A stretch of DNA of 25,723 nucleotides from Myxococcales bacterium (GTDB lineage Bacteria > Myxococcota_A > UBA9160 > SMWR01). A model generated the notes under the pieces. It was not told the origin of the DNA. It saw nothing but the letters and a program-made list of their open reading frames with translations, and made no database searches. The stretch spans positions 1 to 25,723 of the forward strand of contig JACZVU010000017.1 of assembly GCA_022572485.1 (NCBI GenBank). The letters run 5' to 3'. The first letter of the stretch is position 1, and each line of letters begins with the position of its first letter. Below, in pieces: positions 1-9,102 of the stretch. The position numbers and the translations under genes are program-made.

Positions 1-1156
1 GCGCGTCCTTGTCGCCGCGTCCAGACAGGTTGATCAGCACGATGGCATCGCTGGAAAGGGTCGGCGCCAGAATCCGCGCGTGGGCAATCGCGTGCGCCGA
101 CTCCAGAGCCGGAATGATGCCCTCCATCTTGGACAGATAGAGAAAGGCATCGAGCGCCGACTCGTCGTCAGCGGTCACGTAGGTAGCGCGCCCGCTGTCT
201 CGAAGATAAGCGTGCTCCGGCCCGACTCCCGGATAATCGAGCCCCGCCGATATCGAATGGGCCTCGAAGATCTGACCATCCTCGTTGGATAGAACGAGAC
301 TGCGCATCCCGTGCAACACGCCCGCGACCCCCGCATGGAGCGCAGCCCCATGGCGTCCGGATTCGATCCCTTCGCCGGCAGCCTCGACGCCGATCATTTG
401 AACGCTGTCATCTTCGATGAACGGGTGAAACAAGCCCATGGCGTTCGAGCCCCCGCCAACGCAGGCGATGAGCACATCGGGCAGCCGGCCCTCAGTGTCC
501 AGCATTTGCTGCCGCGCCTCGACACCGATGACGCGCTGGAAGTCGCGGACCATCGTCGGGTAGGGATGGGGGCCCATCACCGAACCAATGCAGTAGTAGG
601 TGTCTCGAACGTGCGTCACCCAATCTCGCATGGCTTCGTTAATGGCGTCCTTCAGGGTTTTTGATCCACTCGATACCGGATGGACACGGGCTCCGAGCAA
701 CTCCATCCGAAAAACATTGAGAGCCTGGCGCTCGACGTCTTTCACACCCATATAGATTTCGCATTTCAGATCCAACAACGCACAGGCCGTGGCTGTTGCA
801 ACACCGTGCTGGCCCGCACCCGTCTCCGCGATCACACGCCGCTTTCCCATGTAGCGTGCGAGCAGACACTGTCCGATGACGTTGTTGATCTTGTGGGCAC
901 CCGTGTGCGCGAGGTCTTCACGTTTCAAGTAGACCTTGGCGCCGCCAAGTTCGGCCGTCATGCGCCGCGCAAAGGTCAGCGGCGTTGGACGCCCTGCGTA
1001 GGTGAGCAACAAAACATCGAGTTCAGCCCTGAACTCGCTACTTTGGGCGATTCTCGGGTAGGCCTCTTCGAGTTCCTGCAGCGCCGTGATCAACACTTCC
1101 GGCACGTAGCGCCCGCCGTACTCACCGAAGCGGCCCGGCACGTCGGCCACGGTCAT
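1..1156 (-). CDS. trpB: tryptophan synthase beta chain (partial, C-terminus off the left edge)
   Basis: Tryptophan synthase beta subunit condenses indole with L-serine to give L-tryptophan, using PLP, in the cytoplasmic alpha2-beta2 complex. 385 codons are visible, so only about the last 15-20 residues are missing. The start [20 protein letters not shown] is typical of the family. The motif HTGAHKINN places the PLP-binding lysine at residue 89, and ETGAGQHG (111-118) carries the catalytic glutamate. A GGGSNA phosphate-binding loop follows further on. The ATG (1156-1154) shares its A with the TAA stop of trpF, so translation is probably coupled. It is the last visible gene of the trp operon; trpA would be expected just beyond the edge but cannot be seen. 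Confidence 0.97.
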   Translation of the reverse strand, partial: MTVADVPGRFGEYGGRYVPEVLITALQELEEAYPRIAQSSEFRAELDVLLLTYAGRPTPLTFARRMTAELGGAKVYLKREDLAHTGAHKINNVIGQCLLARYMGKRRVIAETGAGQHGVATATACALLDLKCEIYMGVKDVERQALNVFRMELLGARVHPVSSGSKTLKDAINEAMRDWVTHVRDTYYCIGSVMGPHPYPTMVRDFQRVIGVEARQQMLDTEGRLPDVLIACVGGGSNAMGLFHPFIEDDSVQMIGVEAAGEGIESGRHGAALHAGVAGVLHGMRSLVLSNEDGQIFEAHSISAGLDYPGVGPEHAYLRDSGRATYVTADDESALDAFLYLSKMEGIIPALESAHAIAHARILAPTLSSDAIVLINLSGRGDKDA

Positions 1157-1785
1157 TATCCTTCGCTCTCCGCCTTGCGAACCGCCGCGATGAAAGCTGC
1201 GATCTTGCTTGGGTCCTTGCGGCGTCCGTCGCCCTCGACGCCCGATGCGACGTCGACTCCCCAGGGAAGCAGATCGCCAAGGCCGCGGATGGCTTCGCCG
1301 ACGTTCTCCGCCATAAGCCCCCCCGCGATGATCACGTCGTGCCCCCTCTCGATCAGAACTCCCGCACCACTCCAATCCCAAGCCACTCCGCTACCACCAC
1401 CTTCGTTCGGGTGGTCGAGCAGCAACATCGTCCCCGGAAATTCCTCGGCCGCTTCGAGGTCTGCTCCGCGAAGCGCCTTGATGACCGGAAGGTCGACCGC
1501 CTCGACCTGCTCCTCGGTTTCGTCTCCGTGAAATTGAATGCGTTCGAGTTCAACCCTACGCAATACACGGGTGATCTCGTCGTCTTCCGCATCCTGGAAG
1601 ACGCCGACCCGCTCGACCTGCCCGTTTACCCGCTCCGAAATGGCCACAGCCGTCTGGAGATCCAGCATGCGCGGCGAGCCCGGCACGAAATTCAGCCCGA
1701 TCAGATCCGCGCCAACGTCGACAGCCGCCTGTGCGTCATCGGGATCTGTGATCCCACAGATCTTGATTCGAATGCTCCCTGTCAC
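1156..1785 (-). CDS. trpF: phosphoribosylanthranilate isomerase
   Basis: Catalyses the Amadori rearrangement of N-(5-phosphoribosyl)anthranilate to CdRP, the third step of tryptophan synthesis. 209 residues fit a single TIM barrel. The catalytic cysteine lies in KICGIT near the N-terminus. IQFHGDE, LLLDH (general-acid Asp), IIAGGL and GVDVASGVE are the conserved phosphate-site strands. The reading frame stays open far upstream inside trpC, but I chose the GTG at 1785. It gives the family length, follows a GGAGGG Shine-Dalgarno, and overlaps the trpC stop in a GTGA junction. The trpB start overlaps its stop by one base. Confidence 0.96.
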   Translation of the reverse strand: MTGSIRIKICGITDPDDAQAAVDVGADLIGLNFVPGSPRMLDLQTAVAISERVNGQVERVGVFQDAEDDEITRVLRRVELERIQFHGDETEEQVEAVDLPVIKALRGADLEAAEEFPGTMLLLDHPNEGGGSGVAWDWSGAGVLIERGHDVIIAGGLMAENVGEAIRGLGDLLPWGVDVASGVEGDGRRKDPSKIAAFIAAVRKAESEG

Positions 1786-2579
1786 AATTCCCTCCGTAAT
1801 GCTCGCAATGCGAGCCCGGGATCCGGTTCTCGCATCAGCGCTTCCCCCACCAAAAAAGCATCGGCACCAGCGGACTCGAGCCTCAGCACGTCTTTCGCCG
1901 TAAAAATGCCCGATTCCGCAACGACGACGACTCCATCGGGCGCCCGGCCCGCGAGCCGCTCGCTGATCCCGAGATCGACCTCGAAGGTATCGAGATCGCG
2001 ATTGTTGACACCGATGAGATCCGCACCACACTCGACCGCAATGTCGAATTCACGATCATCGTGAACCTCGACGAGTACGTCGAGCCCTAGAGCATCGGCT
2101 CGATCTCTGAATCGTCGAATCTCGGCTACCGCATCGGTGCCGGGAAATGCCGCGACGATCAGGAGAATCGCGTCCGCTCCGGCAACGCGCGCTTCATCGA
2201 CCTGATAGGCGTCCACCACGAAATCTTTGCGCAGCAGCGCAAGTGGAACCGCGCGCCGCACGATTTCGAGATAAGCCAGCTCGCCACCAAAATAGTGGTT
2301 GTCGGTCAGCACCGAAATCGCGGCCGCACCACCATCGAAGTAGGCTTTTGCGCAGGTTACGGGGTCGAACGCGGCTCGAATCACACCGCGGCTCGGGGAG
2401 CGCGGTTTCATCTCGGCAATGATCCGCGGTCGAGGTCCCCGCGTGAGCGCAGTGCGAAAGCCCCGAGTCGACTCGTCACAAGCCTCCGCCGCCGAAGCCA
2501 AGCAGTCCGCCGCGAGCCGCTCTTTGGCCTTCGACACTTCAGCCCGTTTCCGAACCAGAATTTCCTCGAGGATGCTCAT
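1782..2579 (-). CDS. trpC: indole-3-glycerol phosphate synthase
   Basis: Closes the indole ring of CdRP to indole-3-glycerol phosphate with loss of CO2 and water. The 265-residue TIM barrel shows the full set of family motifs. IAEMKPRSPSRG at about 54-65 holds the substrate-binding Glu/Lys pair. LLRKDF (115-120) holds the catalytic lysine K118. VEVHDD, GVNNRDLDTF (Asn192) and VVAESGI (Glu222-Ser223) follow. It is a stand-alone enzyme, not fused to TrpF as in enterics. The ATG overlaps the trpD stop as ATGA, and the stop overlaps the GTG of trpF as GTGA, so it sits in the middle of a translationally coupled operon. Confidence 0.97.
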   Translation of the reverse strand: MSILEEILVRKRAEVSKAKERLAADCLASAAEACDESTRGFRTALTRGPRPRIIAEMKPRSPSRGVIRAAFDPVTCAKAYFDGGAAAISVLTDNHYFGGELAYLEIVRRAVPLALLRKDFVVDAYQVDEARVAGADAILLIVAAFPGTDAVAEIRRFRDRADALGLDVLVEVHDDREFDIAVECGADLIGVNNRDLDTFEVDLGISERLAGRAPDGVVVVAESGIFTAKDVLRLESAGADAFLVGEALMREPDPGLALRALRREL

Positions 2580-3607
2580 TCCCCGACATCCACTCCTGCG
2601 TTGGACGCCTCGATCAGCATCTCCAATCGCTCCCGGGCTGCACCCGAGTCAATGCTACGCCGGGCGAGTGCAATGCCTTCCTTGAGGTCTTCGGCCGCAC
2701 CCGCCACCCAGATCGCCGCGGCGGCATTGATCAGCACGATGTCACGCCTCGCACCGCTTTCGCCTTCGAGCAGGCTGTGCGTGATGTCAGCATTTTCCTT
2801 GGCGGTGCCCCCGCGGAGCGCGCTCCGAAGCGGAGGCGGAATCCCGAGGCTCGCAGGATTGATCGCAATCGGTGAGACGACTCCGTCCGCGAGTAGTGCC
2901 GCATCCGTCCGCCCGCAAGTCGTAATCTCGTCCAGGCCGTCCGAGCCGTGTACCACGAGCGCCCGAATTGCACCCAGCTCACCCAACGCTTCGGCGAACG
3001 GCTCCACCCATTCAAGCGCGTAGACTCCAAGCAGCTGCAATCGAACGCCCGCAGGATTGAGTAAGGGCCCCAAGCAGTTCATCAGCGTTCGAACGCCGAG
3101 TTCTCGACGCACCGACGCGATCACCTTCATCGCCGGATGAGCGCGCGGGGCGAAGAACGTCACGATGCCGACCTCGGCGAGGATACGCGCGGATTCCTCT
3201 ACCGGAAGATCGACGCGGACGCCCAGGCTTTCGAGCACATCGACGCTCCCGGCTTTGCTGCTCACCGCTCGATTTCCGTGCTTCGCGACCGGCACTCCGG
3301 CGCCTGCAACGACGAACGCGGCGGTTGTCGATATGTTGAAGGTTTCGGCGCCGTCGCCGCCGGTTCCGCAGGTATCGATCGCTTTGGGGTCGACGCTCGA
3401 TGCCATCACGGCTCGGCTCCGCAGTGCCTTCGCGGCGGTCACGATTTCGCCAACCGTCTCGCCTTTGCAGCGCAACGCAATGAGCAGAGCGGCCATCTGT
3501 GCCGCAGGCGCTTTTCCATCCATGATTTCGCCAAACGCGGCTTCGAGAATCGGTCCCGGCACCTCAGAGCCCTGCATCGCGGCGGCAATCGCCATGCGCA
3601 GGCTCAC
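2576..3607 (-). CDS. trpD: anthranilate phosphoribosyltransferase
   Basis: Transfers phosphoribose from PRPP to anthranilate, the second committed step of the pathway. It has 343 residues, the usual length for the stand-alone enzyme. The PRPP/Mg site GTGGDG is at 81-86, followed by FNIST (90-94) and KHGNRAVSSKAGSVD (109-123), all diagnostic. The start codon is GTG at 3607 and overlaps the trpG stop (GTGA). The stop overlaps the trpC ATG (ATGA). There is no glutaminase fusion, because trpG is a separate gene directly upstream. Confidence 0.97.
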   Translation of the reverse strand: MSLRMAIAAAMQGSEVPGPILEAAFGEIMDGKAPAAQMAALLIALRCKGETVGEIVTAAKALRSRAVMASSVDPKAIDTCGTGGDGAETFNISTTAAFVVAGAGVPVAKHGNRAVSSKAGSVDVLESLGVRVDLPVEESARILAEVGIVTFFAPRAHPAMKVIASVRRELGVRTLMNCLGPLLNPAGVRLQLLGVYALEWVEPFAEALGELGAIRALVVHGSDGLDEITTCGRTDAALLADGVVSPIAINPASLGIPPPLRSALRGGTAKENADITHSLLEGESGARRDIVLINAAAAIWVAGAAEDLKEGIALARRSIDSGAARERLEMLIEASNAGVDVGE

Positions 3608-4194
3608 GCGACTGCTCCGGGCGAGCAGCGCTCCAAGAAACTGCCGAGTAGCGTCTTTCCGACCCGCGTCAGGATCGACTCCGGGTGAAACTGAACGCCC
3701 TCGATAGGGAGTTTTCGATGCCGAACCGCCATGATCTCGCCATCGCCACTGCGGGCCGTGATCACGAGATCTTCGGGGCAGGAATCACTTTCGATCACCA
3801 GCGAATGATAACGGGTTGCTTCAAACGGCGATGCAATTCCTCGAAGTACTCCGCTCCCATCGTGTTCGATCAAGGACACTTTTCCATGCATGATCGACCG
3901 GGCGCGAACGATCTGTCCCTCAAACGCGACACCGATCGACTGGTGGCCGAGACAGACGCCCAGCAACGGAATCTCACGTTTTGCGCAGGCCAAAACCATC
4001 TCGACAGAAATCCCGGCAGACTTGGGTTCGCCGGGGCCAGGCGAGATCACCACCCCAGCGGGATCTCGCTCGAGCAACTCTTCGACCTTCTTGACATCGT
4101 TTCGAACGACCTCGACTTGAGCACCGAGTTCACCCAGGTATTGGACCAGATTGAAGGTGAAGGAATCGTAATTATCGATCATCAAGAGACGCAC
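3604..4194 (-). CDS. trpG: anthranilate synthase glutamine amidotransferase component
   Basis: Class I glutaminase that delivers ammonia from glutamine to TrpE. It has 196 residues. The N-terminus LLMIDNYDSFTFNLVQYL is canonical. The catalytic triad is Cys81 in GVCLGHQSIG, with His170 and Glu172 in VQFHPES. The oxyanion-loop motif SPGPGEP (51-57) and MHGKVS are present. In some bacteria one TrpG/PabA protein also serves folate synthesis. No pabB is visible here, so a dual role can neither be shown nor excluded. It follows trpE by 31 nt and overlaps trpD by 4 nt. Confidence 0.96.
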   Translation of the reverse strand: MRLLMIDNYDSFTFNLVQYLGELGAQVEVVRNDVKKVEELLERDPAGVVISPGPGEPKSAGISVEMVLACAKREIPLLGVCLGHQSIGVAFEGQIVRARSIMHGKVSLIEHDGSGVLRGIASPFEATRYHSLVIESDSCPEDLVITARSGDGEIMAVRHRKLPIEGVQFHPESILTRVGKTLLGSFLERCSPGAVA

Positions 4195-4225
4195 AGGCGA
4201 TTCTGCTCCTGCAGCCGGTTCGTCA

Positions 4226-5740
4226 TCAATCGATTCCCTCTCGAGCCATGTCGATCGCTTCCACGAGAGCCTGAACCTTGGTCATGGTTTCTTCGAATTC
4301 GTAATCCGGATCAGAGTCCGCAACGATTCCCGCCCCCGTGCGCATGAAGATCTCGCCGTCCTTCACCAGCATCGTTCGAATGGCGATGGCGGTATCCATG
4401 TTGCCCGAATAATCGATGTAACCCACGCAGCCCCCGTAGTGGCCGCGGCGGAGGCTCTCGAGTTCGTCGATGATCTCCATCGCCCGAATCTTCGGTGCGC
4501 CCGACAGGGTTCCGGCCGGGAACGTCGCTCGCAGGAGATCCAGCCAGTCGAGCTCGGGCCGCAGATCGCCCTGGACGTTGGACACAATGTGCATCAAATG
4601 CGAGTAGCGCTCGACAATCGCGAATTCACTTACCGTCACACTGCCAATGACCGCGATCCGCCCTACGTCATTGCGGCCGAGGTCGACGAGCATGAGGTGC
4701 TCCGCACGCTCCTTCTCATCGGCGAGCAGCTCCGCCTCGATCACCTCGTCCTCTTCGAAGGTAGCGCCGCGGCGCCGCGTTCCGGCAATCGGCCGCAGAT
4801 CGACCTTGCGGCCCGTGAGCCTCACGAGCGCTTCCGGCGACGAGCCGATCATCACCGCCCCATCACAGCGCATGAAGAAGAGGTAGGGGCTCGGATTGAT
4901 CGATCGCAGATGTCGGTAAATGGTGAACGGATCCACCTGGAGAGGCACGCGAAACTGCTGCGAGAGTACGACCTGAAAAACATCGCCGGCTTCGATGTAC
5001 TCCTTGGCTCGCTTGACGATCTCGTGAAATTCTTCGCGGGTTGAGGACCGCGTCAACTCCATCGGAGCGCGCAACTCACCTCGTTCTGCTTCGACGGACA
5101 GCGGCTCACGCAGCTTCTGCACCACGGCATCCACTTCCGAAAGTGCAGCCTCGTAGATCGCAGCGTGATCGTCAGCGGGCCGAACCTCGACGTGACGCAC
5201 CACGAAGGCCGTGTGGCGCACATTGTCGTGAATCACCACGATTTCTGGGAAGATGAACCAAAGGTCCGGCAGACCGACTTCGTCCGGATTCGCGTCGGGG
5301 ATCTTTTCGATGAAGCGTACCCAGTCGTAGCTCACGAATCCGACCGCACCGCCCAAAAATGGCGGCAGGTCGCCGCCCGTCTCTGGAATCACGGGGTCGA
5401 TCTCGGCCAGCTTGTCTCGTAGATAGACGAGGGGATCGCCCTCGATTTGAAATCTCTGGGTTCGGCCCGCCTCGGTCCACTCGATAGTTTGCCCGCGAAC
5501 CCTGAAGACCGCGCGCGCACCTCTTCCCATGAAGCTGTAGCGGGCCCACTTTTCAGCGCCCGCGACAGACTCGAAGAGAAAGCTCATCTCACCATCGTCG
5601 AGGCGCTTGAAGAGCGACAGCGCCGTGTCCAGATCGGCGCGAATTTCGCGCACGACGGGGATCCAACTCCCGCGCTTCGCGAGCTCGTCGAACGATTCTC
5701 GGGACGGGCGGCGCAACTCAGCCTCTCGACGGGCGCCCAT
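4226..5740 (-). CDS. trpE: anthranilate synthase component I
   Basis: Converts chorismate plus ammonia to anthranilate and is the first gene of the trp operon. 504 residues match the family. The C-terminal chorismate-binding half contains PIAGTRRRG, LVDLGRNDVGR, FPAGTLSGAPKIRAME, GYIDYSGNMD and RTGAGIVADSDP. The N-terminal part has an SFLFES segment resembling the LLES tryptophan feedback site of enteric TrpE, so feedback inhibition is plausible (inference). The ATG at 5740 has only a weak Shine-Dalgarno. The gap to lptD upstream is only about 50 nt, with no leader peptide or attenuator visible. The operon may be transcribed through from lptD or from a promoter inside it. Confidence 0.97.
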   Translation of the reverse strand: MGARREAELRRPSRESFDELAKRGSWIPVVREIRADLDTALSLFKRLDDGEMSFLFESVAGAEKWARYSFMGRGARAVFRVRGQTIEWTEAGRTQRFQIEGDPLVYLRDKLAEIDPVIPETGGDLPPFLGGAVGFVSYDWVRFIEKIPDANPDEVGLPDLWFIFPEIVVIHDNVRHTAFVVRHVEVRPADDHAAIYEAALSEVDAVVQKLREPLSVEAERGELRAPMELTRSSTREEFHEIVKRAKEYIEAGDVFQVVLSQQFRVPLQVDPFTIYRHLRSINPSPYLFFMRCDGAVMIGSSPEALVRLTGRKVDLRPIAGTRRRGATFEEDEVIEAELLADEKERAEHLMLVDLGRNDVGRIAVIGSVTVSEFAIVERYSHLMHIVSNVQGDLRPELDWLDLLRATFPAGTLSGAPKIRAMEIIDELESLRRGHYGGCVGYIDYSGNMDTAIAIRTMLVKDGEIFMRTGAGIVADSDPDYEFEETMTKVQALVEAIDMAREGID

Positions 5741-5791
5741 TAGCGCCCAGGGATGAAAAAACAGTGCAAAAACGCGTTGTTATCAAACGTT

Positions 5792-8245
5792 CTAGATATC
5801 GTCAAGGAAGCGGAATCGAGCCAGCCCCGACTGCTTGGAAGTCGTCGGATCCTTGCCGAGCCCGACGATCCGGTAGACGACGTTGAACTCGAATCCGGTC
5901 TGACGATTTTGCCGAGCCTCGAGCCCCATCGCCCAACAATCACACTGGCTGAGGTATTCGATGCCCACTCGATGGGCGAGCGAGAAGGACCGCTCGAACG
6001 AGTAGGCGCCCCGGTAGCGGGCCAACCAGTTTGCGCTCAACCGGTACCCCAGAGTCCCGCTGACCTGGTTAATTCGATTGAAACCGCTCCGGAAGTCGTT
6101 GTATCGATTGTTTGCCTCGAGAAAATTTTCGAAGAATTGCGGGATGACCTTCAAGTAGCGGTAGCGCAGCCGCAGCGCCAAGCGCTCTCCGCGCCACAAG
6201 CCTTCAGCAAGCGCTTCCTCGATCGCCGCATCTTTGGGGTCAAAACTGAGATTGAAGCGCAGGTCGGTGAAGCTGCCGAAGCGTGCCATTCCATCGATGA
6301 TGAAATTGTCAAACCGCCCACCATCGGCAAAGTTGTACTGCGTCAGAACGACGAAGTCAGCGAGCAGCTGCGGGCCCTGCTCGGCGCTTGCCTTGCGATA
6401 GAACCGGTTGCCAATCCCCCAGGTAAGGCCGTTGAAAGCATCGAGCCGATCGGCGCCATCCCTCGTTACGTTGTCGAGATTCAGCCCGCGCATGCGCATC
6501 TGGGGCAGCGCGGTCCTGGGCGTGAAGAGCGGTATGCCTGCGAAACTCGGCGTCGTCAGCACCGCGTAGCCGATACGCGGCTCCATGATGTGGATGACAT
6601 CCTTCCCAAGGCTGCGCCGCAAGCGTGTGCGAAGATCGACACGCCCCGTGAGCGAGCCCCACGACTCGCGGCCCCGCACCCGTGAGTCGTAGAAAGTCTG
6701 TCTCCAGGCGACCTCGGGATACACCTCGAAGTAGTTGCCCAGCCGCCAGGGCATCGCGAATCGGGGATTCAGCTTTAGGCGGTGGCCGCGATCGGCGAGC
6801 GGTTCACCCTCATCGAACCGGCCGTTTCCCTCCGAACCACCGGTATTCAGGAAATCGTCAGCATGGGGGTCGCCGCCCGCGCCCTGCTCCTCTTGCTCGT
6901 TGGGGAGCGCGTCCGCCCCAACATCGTAGAAGAGTCCGTCCGCCGACAACGTCAAACCCGGAAACAACCCACCCATCCCGTCCGACGCTTTTGTGTCCAG
7001 CGCAAACGATTTATTGGGGTTCTCGTACTGCCCGAAATAAGTGTATTGGACGTCGAAGGAAGGGACGAGTTGCTCGAGCCACGAGGCTCGCCTCGGGAGC
7101 ATGGTGTACTCGGCATGGGGGAGGCGCTGGAGCAAGTAGTCGTCCCGGTCCTGATCGTCCGGGTTCTGGATGTCGTCGGCGTGCAGCACGGAGGCTACAA
7201 AACCGGTATCCCCGGATTCATTGAAGTGCTTCGTCGCAAAGACATTCGACGTCAGGAAACGGTCGTACCGGGTTTTGGAGAGGTCCTGAAAATCCGTGGG
7301 GTAGGCGTTGTCGGAAACCAGCTGAAATTTCGACTTGAGTCTCCAGCCGTGCGGCAGGTAGAAATCCTGATTCCCCCGAGCGACCCAACGCTCGCGGTCG
7401 TAGGGGTTCTCGCGGCTGTTGGGATCGATGTCATCGTCGTGGATGAATGCGACAAAGGCCGTTCCTAAAGAGTGTTCCCCGATGAGATACGCTGTCTCTA
7501 CCTCGCCCTTCACGCCGCGCTTTTCGAGCCAACGCGGCGTCAACGTCACGTTGACATTGGGCGCCGCGGCCCAGAAAAAGGGCAGGCCCACCTGGAAGCC
7601 GGTCCGTTTGCGATAACCGAATTCCGGAAACAGGAAGCCCGAATCGCGCTCGGTCTTGATCGGATAGAGCATCCAGGGCATCCAGAGAATCGGAACGCCA
7701 AGGATGTTGATCGTCGTGTTGCGGGCGACCGCATAGCCCTCGACCTCGAGCTCGGCGCTCTCCGCGCGGATTTGCCACGGGTTCTCACCGTCGTCCGGAC
7801 ACCGACAGGTCGTGAAGCGCCCTCGCTCGAAGGTGTAGGTGCGATCCCCGGTCTTGGTGATCACCTCCCCTTCCATCTGGAATCGATTTTCCGAAGCGTC
7901 GAAGTGCGCCATCAGAAGGACGCCCTGCAGCGTCGTGAGGTTAAACTCGACGAAATTGGAGTAGATGGTGTTGGTTCCGTCGAAAAAGACCACGTTTCCG
8001 CTCGCGACACCGCGACCGCCTCGGCGGCTGAAGCTGACCCAATCGGCCGTGAGCGTCTTGCCTTCTTGAACCAACCGAACGTTTCCACGCGCCACATACA
8101 CATCGCGCTCGCGCTCGTATTCGAGGACGTCGGCGGCGACCTCGAAGGGGGCGCCGTCGAACGCTGAGTCGAAAACCGCAGACGCCGGCCCTGAAACGAA
8201 CAGGATTGTCACCAACACCCAGAAGGCCTCGATCCTGCGGCCCAC
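5792..8245 (-). CDS. lptD: LPS-assembly protein LptD (outer-membrane beta-barrel)
   Basis: Outer-membrane translocon that, with LptE, inserts lipopolysaccharide into the outer leaflet. I start it at GTG 8245. A G-rich Shine-Dalgarno (GGGGGG) lies about 5 nt upstream, and the start is followed by a clean signal peptide (residues 1-23, cleavage after PASA). The frame is open further upstream, but that stretch is arginine-rich shadow sequence over the regulator gene. The mature protein has an N-terminal OstA/LptA-like jelly-roll (about 30-185, ADVLEYERERDVYVARGNV and repeats), then the conserved WMPWMLYPIKTERDSGFLFPEFG junction and a long beta-barrel ending in an aromatic strand. There are 817 residues against about 780 in E. 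coli. Two Cys-X-Cys pairs (147/149 and 768/770) could form inter-domain disulfides. Confidence 0.95.
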   Translation of the reverse strand: MGRRIEAFWVLVTILFVSGPASAVFDSAFDGAPFEVAADVLEYERERDVYVARGNVRLVQEGKTLTADWVSFSRRGGRGVASGNVVFFDGTNTIYSNFVEFNLTTLQGVLLMAHFDASENRFQMEGEVITKTGDRTYTFERGRFTTCRCPDDGENPWQIRAESAELEVEGYAVARNTTINILGVPILWMPWMLYPIKTERDSGFLFPEFGYRKRTGFQVGLPFFWAAAPNVNVTLTPRWLEKRGVKGEVETAYLIGEHSLGTAFVAFIHDDDIDPNSRENPYDRERWVARGNQDFYLPHGWRLKSKFQLVSDNAYPTDFQDLSKTRYDRFLTSNVFATKHFNESGDTGFVASVLHADDIQNPDDQDRDDYLLQRLPHAEYTMLPRRASWLEQLVPSFDVQYTYFGQYENPNKSFALDTKASDGMGGLFPGLTLSADGLFYDVGADALPNEQEEQGAGGDPHADDFLNTGGSEGNGRFDEGEPLADRGHRLKLNPRFAMPWRLGNYFEVYPEVAWRQTFYDSRVRGRESWGSLTGRVDLRTRLRRSLGKDVIHIMEPRIGYAVLTTPSFAGIPLFTPRTALPQMRMRGLNLDNVTRDGADRLDAFNGLTWGIGNRFYRKASAEQGPQLLADFVVLTQYNFADGGRFDNFIIDGMARFGSFTDLRFNLSFDPKDAAIEEALAEGLWRGERLALRLRYRYLKVIPQFFENFLEANNRYNDFRSGFNRINQVSGTLGYRLSANWLARYRGAYSFERSFSLAHRVGIEYLSQCDCWAMGLEARQNRQTGFEFNVVYRIVGLGKDPTTSKQSGLARFRFLDDI

Positions 8246-8358
8246 GCATCCCCCCAATCCAGACTGGAGGATCCACGCTAACAGAGCCCGAACCCAACCC
8301 GCAGCCCCCTTTTGCCCCGGCCGCTGGCGAGATCTCTCTGCGAAACGCTCTGTTGGGG

Positions 8359-9021
8359 CTAGGCTGCCTGACCGGGTTCGAGACACGCCGAAAGCGCTTC
8401 CAGATCTTTGGCGTAGAGGCAGTCGTCGATCAATCGAATCACCTTGCAATCGAAGAGCTGATGCAGGGCCCGGTGGGCCTCGAACATCGAAAGGCCGCAG
8501 TCGTCCGCCAGCTCCCGAAGCGTGCTCGGAATCCGGTACCCGCCCTCCGGGTTGGGCTCTGCTTTGCGAATGAGGTCTCGCACCATGGGCCGAAGCAGGT
8601 CGTCGACCCCCAGCACTGCCAGCCTCCGTTCCGCTTCGATGAGCCGCGAAACGAGTATCCGAATCATTCGGATCGCAATTTCCGGTTCGCCGAGACACAT
8701 CGCCTCGAGCGTCTCGCGGTCGAGTTGCAACACCCGTGTATTGCAAACTGCGACTGCCCGGTTGGTGCAAGGCTTGCCGAGCACCACCCCGAGCTCTCCG
8801 AAAAAGTCGCCCGCTCCGAGTCGAGCCACGACACGCTGGCCACCCTGCGCGGTTCGAGACAGTTCGATCTCGCCGCTCTGGATGACGTAGAACTTGTCGC
8901 CGGATTCACCCTCGTCGAATACGGTTTCTCCGGCCTGGAAGGCGCGCTGATAGGAGCCTCGGACCCGGATGTCGGTGTCGTCGTTTCGAGCCAAACCGCC
9001 TCTCCTCCTGGGTTGGGCCAT
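8359..9021 (-). CDS. Crp/Fnr-family transcriptional regulator (cyclic-nucleotide-binding fold)
   Basis: A 220-residue protein with an N-terminal cyclic-nucleotide-binding beta-roll (about 22-120: VFDEGESGDKFYVIQSGEIEL, then GDFFGELGVVLG) and a C-terminal winged-helix region (about 165-210, LRELADDCGLSMFEAHRALHQL). The phosphate-binding cassette reads GELGVVLGKPCTN. Cys85 sits where cAMP-binding members have arginine, so canonical cAMP binding is doubtful. No Fnr-type N-terminal cysteine cluster is seen. Its target genes cannot be read from sequence. It lies between the tlpA-like gene (81-nt gap) and lptD (113-nt gap) on the same strand. The ATG at 9021 has a weak ribosome site. Confidence 0.85.
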   Translation of the reverse strand: MAQPRRRGGLARNDDTDIRVRGSYQRAFQAGETVFDEGESGDKFYVIQSGEIELSRTAQGGQRVVARLGAGDFFGELGVVLGKPCTNRAVAVCNTRVLQLDRETLEAMCLGEPEIAIRMIRILVSRLIEAERRLAVLGVDDLLRPMVRDLIRKAEPNPEGGYRIPSTLRELADDCGLSMFEAHRALHQLFDCKVIRLIDDCLYAKDLEALSACLEPGQAA

Positions 9022-9102
9022 GAGCGGTTTCGACGCTTCCGGCCCCCAGCTTGAGCGCCTCGCGAGCGCCCTGCGAGCCCCGTCAGCAGGAGCGCGCGCC
9101 GC

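Noticed and set aside
8246..8770. N-terminal extension of LptD to 992 residues
   Set aside because: The extra stretch is Arg/Gly/Pro-rich, overlaps the CRP-like gene on the same strand in another frame, and hides the obvious signal peptide that starts at GTG 8245.
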